From: Cornus controversa
Taxonomy: Eukaryota > Streptophyta > Magnoliopsida > Cornales > Cornaceae
Assembly (NCBI GenBank): GCA_026545225.1
Contig: CM048848.1
Span: 43,328,806 to 43,392,805 of the forward strand
Direction of reading: 5' to 3'
Length of the DNA stretch: 64,000 bases
Shown here: positions 57,901 through 64,000 of the stretch, piece by piece
How positions within the stretch are numbered: the stretch's first letter is position 1
Layout of the letters: each line of letters starts with the position of its first letter
Notes under the pieces: generated by a model
Database searches by the model: none
Seen by the model: only the letters and a program-made list of their open reading frames with translations
Told to the model about the DNA's origin: nothing
Made by a program: the position numbers and the translations under genes

Positions 57901-59785
57901 AGTGATTAATCAGGTCAAATTATCCTAAGCTTTCATAGCTTTCATGTACCTCAGTCATCACTTTGAAGCTCTAGTTTTAAACTACTTAGTTTAGTTTACA
58001 ACCAACTTTGAGCCTAACTATTTTTTTTACACAAAGTGTATTTGAGCTTGCAATTGATCGATATTATAACTCAAGATCATATTAGCAAGGATAAGTTTCA
58101 AGTATTCAGAATACCTTGTCCATATGTTATCTGACAATAAATTGTATGTTGTTCATTTCCTTATGAAGTAACTTTCTTATTACCAAACCTTCAATGCTTT
58201 TCTTTACAAGTTAGTGCACTTGTCATTTATGTTCTTATTTCTTGCATTTATTGGTTTTTTTACCTTTATTTTAATAGTCAGCGAGTATGAATATTTAAAC
58301 TTGTTGATATTCGAGTCATTTGCAACCTTTAGGGAAGGGTTATCCCTATTTCTTGACATTCCCCTGATTAATCACAGACCAAGCATAGGGATAGTTTGGT
58401 CATTTCACTTTGTGTAAGAGAAGTAGACCTGTCAATGGATCTGATTTTGACCCGAATCCGATCCAATTATTCGGATATGGTTTGTATAAAAAATCCGATA
58501 ATCCGAAAATGTTCCGAATCCAATAACCCGATTCCTTAGCAAATCGGATATGGGGGATCCGATCCAATATGGATCTGATCCGACTAAAATTATATATATA
58601 TAAATGTGTATATATATATATATATTATAATATACTATATATGTATATTATATAATTTACATATATTAATTAAAAGTTTCAATTGAGTTGTATGGTAGTA
58701 CCATACACCAGGTAATATACTAATAACTCCCACTGTATCTAACAATTAGGAAATCTGAATCGAGCCTATCTCCTTGTTGGAGCGATTGACACCACTGAAC
58801 ACCGCTCCCACTAAAATCCTAGATCGACACCACTAAACACCACCTTCAATCAACGCTACTGAATCCTTCTCCCACTGAAGCACAACCGAAGCCTTATATC
58901 GCCGCATAAAAAAGCGCCAGCGTTCTATAGTCGTCATCTCCAAGAGTTCCTCTTCTTGGCCAGAACAGGGCTCGATGGCATTGACAGCAATGATGGTCTT
59001 ATTGCTATTTTATAGAGAGATCTTCCTGGTCTATTGGATACTTTGTTGCATCCATCCCATGATTTCTCTCACAAAAAGAATCTTATTGACTCAGAATAAT
59101 TGGTCTGAGTATCAATTTCATTATCTTCTGATCTAGATTACTGATTTTAATAGTCTCTGTCCCCCTCTCTCTCTCTCTCTCTAGCGTGATGCATTTTCTG
59201 TTCCAGTCATATGGAAGATGAACTATTTTTAGTTAATGACTAGATTTTCCTTGTGGCGGGTTCTTAGTTTTTACATTAAATGTCCTCAATGCTGCAAAGT
59301 ACAGGCTCGACTTTCATAGCTTAATGACATAAAATGTGGGATTCCCATCACAAGAAGACCATTTAATCATGGAAGTTCTATTTGTTTAGTTTTAGTTTTG
59401 CTCATTCTAGGGTCTCAATGCCATTCTTTTTATTATGGTTTATCCTCTTCGATTAATCATTTAATTAATTTTTATGCTTCACTTTTGAATGTAGGTTTCT
59501 GAATGTGTATCTCTGTCACATTTGATGGTTATCCATTTTGACTATTTTTTTTTCCAAATTCACCCATAGTGGCTGTTTTAATCTGGCTTACTTTCTAACT
59601 GGTAAAACACTGTCATCTGTGCTATATAATGGTAAATATATTAGTTAAGGATTTTCATTATGCTCATGCTGGAATTTGATGATTACAAAATCATGTATTT
59701 ATGTGTTTCCCTTTCACCATCCCACAATTTGTACATGTTTTATGCTTGAAATATAGTTGATTTCATAATGCTTTTTTTTTTCCAG
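57901..59785. other. Intergenic or intronic, no gene; MITE remnant at 58425-58600
   Basis: At 58425-58600, 'gacctgtcaatggatctgat' followed by repeated 'aatccgatccaat' phrases is like a common hAT-type MITE terminus, right end not found. (TA) runs near 58590-58625 and a (CT)n at 59164-59182. A moderately GC-rich patch at 58740-58990 has no credible frame. The 5' exons of the cytochrome b5 gene would be expected in or left of this stretch; I did not find them. Confidence 0.35.
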
Positions 59786-61020
59786 GTGTTGATATGCTAA
59801 TAAAGGCAGTTGGAAAAGATTGCACGTCTTTATTCAGTATCCTTTGATAGTTTTGTCTAATGCTTACTAATTTCTATGGTTGCTTATGATATTGTTTTAA
59901 TCAATAAAACTAGAGGACTAAGTGCTAAATTAGAGGTTTGGAGGGAAGCTCTAGAATTGAAAGAATTTAAGATAAGTGGAAAACTAGACATATTGAATAT
60001 AACTTTAGTAAATCTAGAAATACAAATAGGGATGTAGTGAAGATCGAGGATCAAAAGATACCAAAAGTAAAATTTTTTGCTAGGCCCAAATATTCACAAT
60101 GAAGGAGAATCCGAGTGTCTAATATATTATGTGATCGATGTAGCTTTATAATGGAAAGATAAGTTCTATAAAACAACTATTAGGTCAACCATTCTTTTAT
60201 GGGGCAGAATGTTGGGCAATTAAGAAAGAACATGCATGAAGTGGCTGTGGGCCTGTGGTGACTATGCGAATGTTGCGATGAATGTGTGACAAGACATTTT
60301 TTAGGATATAACTAGAAATGAATACATATGTGAGATGGTTGAAATAGCACTCATTGAAGATAAAATGAAAGAAATCAATTAATGTGGTTTGGATGTAAAG
60401 AAGGCCACTTAGTGCACTAGTTAGAAAGAGTGACATGGTCCACATTGAGAGCAGTGCTAGGCGAAAGGGAAGACCGAAATTAACATTGGTAGAGTTTGCA
60501 AGGAAATATATGATAACATGTGATTTCATGGAGGGTTTTGGCCTTCGACCCATTGGTAGTTTGGAAAATGCTTCGTTGAATTGAGTAATTTGAATGGTTC
60601 TTATTGAATTTTAACTCATTGGTTGGACCTTGTATTAAACTCTCTTAATCTGTTATGAGTTGCTATTAATTTGTTAAAGTTGCCTTCTGTTTTATATTGT
60701 GAAAACTGTGAAACTTCATCTGCATATCAATACCAAAATCAGAAAGGAAAAAGATCCAATAAGTGATCATAATAATAATAATAATAATAATGTAATCATC
60801 GGAGAAGTTTAGGCCTTCATTGTATGTATGTTGCTCTCTTTTTATTTTTTATTTTCTTCTATTTTCATTTAACTGTACTCTGTTTTCTCTTCGCTTAAAA
60901 GATTGATACTCTCCAAGAGCTGCAATCCTTATACTTGATTTAGATAAATACCACGCATGGGTGAATGCTGAATTCTTATTAGAGAAGTGTCTTGTGGGCA
61001 CTTTAGATGACAGCCGGTGA
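59786..61020 (+). CDS. Cytochrome b5-domain protein, RLF-like, last two exons only
   Basis: Exon at 59786-59836 (acceptor TTTCCAG, donor GTATCC) and terminal exon at 60944-61020 (acceptor GATTTAG, stop TGA 61018-61020). Joined in phase they read [17 protein letters not shown], then [20 protein letters not shown] and DDSR. This is the C-terminal end of the haem-binding cytochrome b5 domain as found in the plant RLF (reduced lateral root formation) protein; the His in KYHAWVN is the second haem-axial ligand, and the first (in HPGG) would lie just upstream of the 59786 exon. The exact phase across a 1.1 kb intron shows real exon structure, but the upstream exons are not visible. Either they lie left of the repeats or the gene is truncated. 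The intron holds a LINE fragment (59900-60600). The RLF assignment is from memory of the family. Confidence 0.7.
59900..60600 (+). mobile_element. LINE reverse-transcriptase 3' fragment
   Basis: The translation, in several frames, gives the usual 3' RT-domain text of plant LINEs: [18 protein letters not shown], then '[10 protein letters not shown]', 'MRMLR', 'EMVEVAL.ED', and finally [13 protein letters not shown]-like text (60470-60500) and a downstream '[13 protein letters not shown]'. Multiple in-frame stops and frame changes occur and the RT palm (YxDD) region is missing, so it is a dead 5'-truncated copy. It lies inside the intron of the cytochrome b5 gene in the same orientation. Confidence 0.8.
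60770..60790. repeat. (AAT)n microsatellite
   Basis: About seven units of ATA/AAT in the cytochrome b5 gene intron. Confidence 0.8.
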
Positions 61021-61488
61021 AGGGGACGACATTGTTTTTCGAGGAAAACCAAGAAGAGAGGCTCTGCTCAATTCTTCAGACCAAACATAGATGGCTTAAA
61101 AGACACATTATAAGGGTCTATACAATGTTTAGACAATACCATTGGTACCATTTGCAATAATTTTGCTCTGGCATTGTTTGATTTTGTACATGAGCAACAC
61201 TGGGAGAAGATATATATCATATATATAGTGTTTATGAAGATATTTGTATAGAATAAAATGTCCACAACTCTTTTGGACTTCTGCAACCATTACTAGTATT
61301 ACTATAGAAAACAACAAGTATCTAATAGCTTAAGCAAAATAAGATGTAGTACATGTGCCTCATAAACAGTCAGTTTGCAAAAGAGGGACCAAATAAACTT
61401 GCAAACTCTCTCTCTCTCTCTCTTTATATATATATATATATATTGCTGCCATGATCCCTCTCTGTAGTGTGGTGATGATTGTTGTCTT
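61021..61488. other. Convergent 3' ends of the cytochrome b5 and DUF642 genes
   Basis: About 470 bases between the two stop codons, which face each other. It holds the 3' untranslated parts of both genes, a (CT)n at 61408-61421 and a (TA)n at 61424-61442. AATAAA-type words occur at 61253 (plus). No other feature. Confidence 0.5.
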
Positions 61489-63939
61489 CTAAGCAACAGG
61501 GAAAACCCTAACTTGATCAATGACAGGGCCACAAAGTGCTCCAAAGTCGTTAGCTTTAGTATGGTAGAATGAACTGTAGAATGTTAGTCTTGTCCTGGCT
61601 GAGATTGCTTTGAACTTGACACTAGCAGTCTTGAACCTACCTTTCCCCTGTGATTCGAAAGGAACTTTTAGGGTATCTTTTGCAGCGAACGCTTCAACCA
61701 TCATGGAACCATGGCAGCCATTCTTCGCGTCTCCTACAGTGAATGAGAGATTGTAGGACTTGTTGGCAACTGTTCTGATCACTTGGGCAATGGCACTTTC
61801 TCTACCAGCAACCAATTCAACTGCGGCGAGTCCAGAGGGGACATTGAAGTGCTTCGAATCTATGAACTTAACGGCTTTTAGGGATTCGATGATCCAGCCG
61901 GGGAGTGGGGATGTGAAGTCTTTCTGTTTGGGAGGGAGGAGAACACCATGGGAAGAGTTTGTCAACAGATGAGGACCCTCCTCAAAACCTCCATTCTTCA
62001 CTAAGTTATCTGCCAGATTACACCAATATAAAATCTAAAATTAATTTACAGAGAAGGCTTGGTATATGTGTGATATTTACACCAATTCCATTAATTTTTT
62101 TTTAAGAACCAAAAAAAAGAGTTTCAAAATTAGGGTTAAACTGCAGATAACATCAGGATACAATGTACTGACATTAGGGGTAGAGGACAATGTATCATAC
62201 CAGTGCTAACACATGATGGTCAATTAAGTAGGCAGTTTAGATAGAACAAGTAGATTACAGGAAATCAATGAAAGACTAACAATAAAACCAAAATTACAAT
62301 TCCAAATAAACGATATTAAGATCAGAGACAAACATAGAGCTGTGGAGAAGAAAAAGTAGAAATCTCATTTGATTAGAGAGAAATAGCAAGAAAGTAATGT
62401 TTTATAACTATCTAACTTTTTCATAATGGTTTTTTTTTTTTATAAATAGAACACATAAAATGATAATTTTTACGGCTTTCTTGAAAGAAAATCATGCTAA
62501 TCAAATGCACGTTGGAAAATTAATTTCTCTTTTATTACTTCACTTTTTTTTTCCAAAAGTTCAACCTCTCATTTGAAGAGGAGAGATTATACATATAAAC
62601 GAATGACCATTAGTTACTTTACTTATTTTTTTTACTCTAACTAAATATATCCATAGAGTTTGTGCAGTGTGTTTTCTCGGAGATGATGTTTTAAAAAACA
62701 TGTAGTTCCCAAGTACAAATAATTATGATCTATTAAAACTTAACTTCTGATTAAGTTGCTAAAAAAACAATTAGATCAGTCCATATCAAATAAACTATAA
62801 ACATCAGAAGGAGCAAGAAAAACCAGAAATAAAAAACAAAAAATCCAGATAAGTAATCATCCAAACTAACAAAAGCAACAAGAAGTAAAATATATACTTA
62901 TGGAGCAAATGATAGAAATATATATATATATATATATATACCTCTTGTAGGCATTGGAGGAAATAGTTCTTTGATGGCAACAACATCCAAGAGTGGGCCA
63001 CAAGTAGGATTCTCTTGAACCCCAGGATTGTGGAAGGTGAGCTTAGCAACACTAGAAGTGGCTCTGAACCCCCAAGCATAAGTGTCACCACCATTACTGC
63101 TGTACAATGTCTGCAGAGGAAGGTCCCCTGTGTGTGGAGGCACTGAAACTCTCAACACCTCATCTTGTGCACAAGTTCTTGTTGCCCCAAATGTGAGTGC
63201 ATAGAGAGAGCCTGGTTTGACTTGGATCGTCTGAGAGATGGAGGCCTCATTCCCCAGTTTCACGGCGTGGACGCCGTGGGCCACCACGAAGTACATCCCG
63301 CCAGGTTGGGGGCCGCCGGAGATGTACTCCACAAGGCCATTGATTTCCCATTTGGGGAGTGAGTGTTTTCCTATGATTATTGTTTTCTTGAGGTTAGTTG
63401 GTTTTGGTTGCTCTTCAAAGTTGCCATTTGGGAGGAGTCCTGATCAAAAAACAGAGAGTGATAGTCTTGTCAATGAATAATGTTTTAAAAGTAGAAATAT
63501 ATCAAGAAACATTGAAAATGTTTGTGTTTGAGAGAGAGAACAATGGTAATCAAGAACAAATACCCATCTCACATATATTTTTTAAATCTAGGACAAATAT
63601 TTCTAAGTAAATATAAAGATCCAACTTAAACAGAACAGAACAGAACATAATGTCACAAACTCTAAAAACTAAGCAAAATGAATATCAAGAACAAATACCC
63701 ATCTCCCACACATACATACATACATATATATATATATATATTAATCTAGGATAAATATTTCTAAGTAAATATAAAGATCCAACTTAACAGAACAGAATAT
63801 GATGTCACAAAACTCTAAAAAGCTAAGCAAAATGAATGTAGAATTGGGCTTTACCTTCCAGAGTAACAGCAGCAAAAGCAGAACCATTGAATAGCAAGCA
63901 GAAAGAAAACAAAAGTGAGATCAATACTTCCATTTTCAT
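61489..63939 (-). CDS. DUF642 cell-wall protein, complete, 3 exons, 367 aa
   Basis: Exons on the minus strand: 63939-63855, 63439-62942 and 62009-61489, with GT-AG borders that keep the frame (85, 498 and 521 nt). Residues 1-23 are a signal peptide (LLFSFCLLFNGSAFA, cleavage before AVTLEG), so the protein is secreted to the wall. Two DUF642 (galactose-binding-like jelly-roll) domains follow: about 27-190, from GLLPNGNFE through RTCAQDE to PTCGPLLDVVAIKELF, and about 195-365, from NLVKNGGFEEG through SPLPGW, AVELVAGRESAIAQ and ALCGPVIDQV. Four Cys remain in the mature part, two per domain, and there are N-glycosylation sequons (NSS, NKS, NLS) in the second. Length is normal for the family. Arabidopsis members such as BIIDXI are reported to affect pectin methylesterase activity; a like role here is inference. 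The start is the first of two ATGs (63939; the second at 63933). Introns have AT repeats. Confidence 0.93.
62010..62941 (-). other. DUF642 intron 2 (932 bp)
   Basis: The donor at 62940-62941 begins GTATATATATA: the splice donor is the first unit of an (AT)n microsatellite (62921-62940). The ORF 62804-63094 is a read-through across this border and not a protein. No element recognised inside. Confidence 0.85.
63440..63854 (-). other. DUF642 intron 1 (415 bp) with a 134-bp tandem duplication
   Basis: The stretch 'atcaagaacaaatacccatctc' to 'ctaagcaaaatgaat' occurs twice, at 63549-63682 and 63683-63835, with the second copy enlarged by a CATA/TA microsatellite (63711-63740). Duplication accounts for about two-thirds of the intron. 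Confidence 0.85.
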
Positions 63940-64000
63940 ATAAACTAAGAGAGAAGAGAGAGAGAGAGATGGGAGGGTATTGGCTACTATGGTTATATTT
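63940..64000 (-). promoter_or_regulatory. 5' leader of the DUF642 gene with CT-rich tract
   Basis: The 61 bases upstream of the start on the minus strand contain a CTCTCT-rich tract (63951-63970 as GA on plus), common in plant 5' leaders. The word AAATATAACC at the very edge could be a TATA box, but too little is visible to say. Confidence 0.35.

Noticed and set aside
58960-59090. Possible missing exon of the cytochrome b5 gene (text such as DLPGLLDTLLHPSHDF)
   Set aside because: It lacks the expected HPGG and YNI/SPYM-type residues and has stops on both sides; no splice signals fit.
60197-60553. 118-aa minus-strand ORF
   Set aside because: It is antisense to LINE reverse-transcriptase sequence.
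62804-63094. 96-aa minus-strand ORF in the DUF642 gene
   Set aside because: It runs out of frame from exon 2 through the AT repeat into intron 2.

Overview
The window is nuclear DNA from a flowering plant, almost certainly a dicot. It is AT-rich, its genes are spliced with GT-AG introns, and (AT)n/(CT)n microsatellites and plant transposon families (Athila, Tat and other Ty3/gypsy, Ty1/copia, CACTA, Mutator-like, hAT MITEs, a TRIM, a LINE) are everywhere. Host coding sequence is a small minority. I could not fix genus or family.

Left part (1-25.7 kb). Three members of one small, plant-type, uncharacterised gene family carry the motif HSHCPQTAR: a left-truncated copy at 1-216, a whole copy at 9253-9492 and a whole copy at 25347-25658 that carries an in-frame duplication of its N-terminal motif. 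Parts of the flanking DNA were duplicated with them. An upstream block recurs at 8.58-9.06, 12.34-13.26 and 24.21-25.17 kb. The copy at 12.34-13.26 kb has no gene behind it and runs into an old Ty3/gypsy element. The 13.3-24.1 kb interval is stacked fossils: a deleted Ty3/gypsy element on the minus strand, then an Athila LTR that received a Mutator-type MITE and a 3.47 kb gypsy solo LTR, then a Tat-type LTR piece.

Middle (26-45 kb). About 4.5 kb downstream of the third small gene is duplicated: block B, 26.02-29.83 plus 34.54-35.20 kb, and block C, 38.36-42.85 kb. Each block serves as the empty-site control for insertions in the other. Two hAT-type MITEs are shared and so are older than the duplication. 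A Mutator-type MITE (27.85-28.68 kb) and a 4.7 kb CACTA element (29.83-34.54 kb) are only in B; a TRIM (39.03-39.56 kb) is only in C. Fossil Ty3/gypsy gag pieces lie between B and C.

Right part (45.6-64 kb). A Mutator-like element with about 80-bp inverted ends and a 9-bp target duplication holds GC-rich non-transposon sequence and a 3.64 kb gypsy solo LTR. A second Mutator-like element with inverted ends of roughly 130 bp follows, then a foldback element and a Ty1/copia fossil. The two last exons of a cytochrome b5-domain gene (RLF-like) follow on the plus strand with a LINE fragment in their intron. The only complete conventional gene is a three-exon DUF642 cell-wall protein on the minus strand (61489-63939, 367 residues), whose first base lies 61 bp from the window edge, so most of its promoter is outside.

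No rRNA gene, intact tRNA gene or CRISPR array is visible. No metabolic pathway or operon-like system links the genes; the main interest is the small tandem gene family and an unusually readable insertion history.
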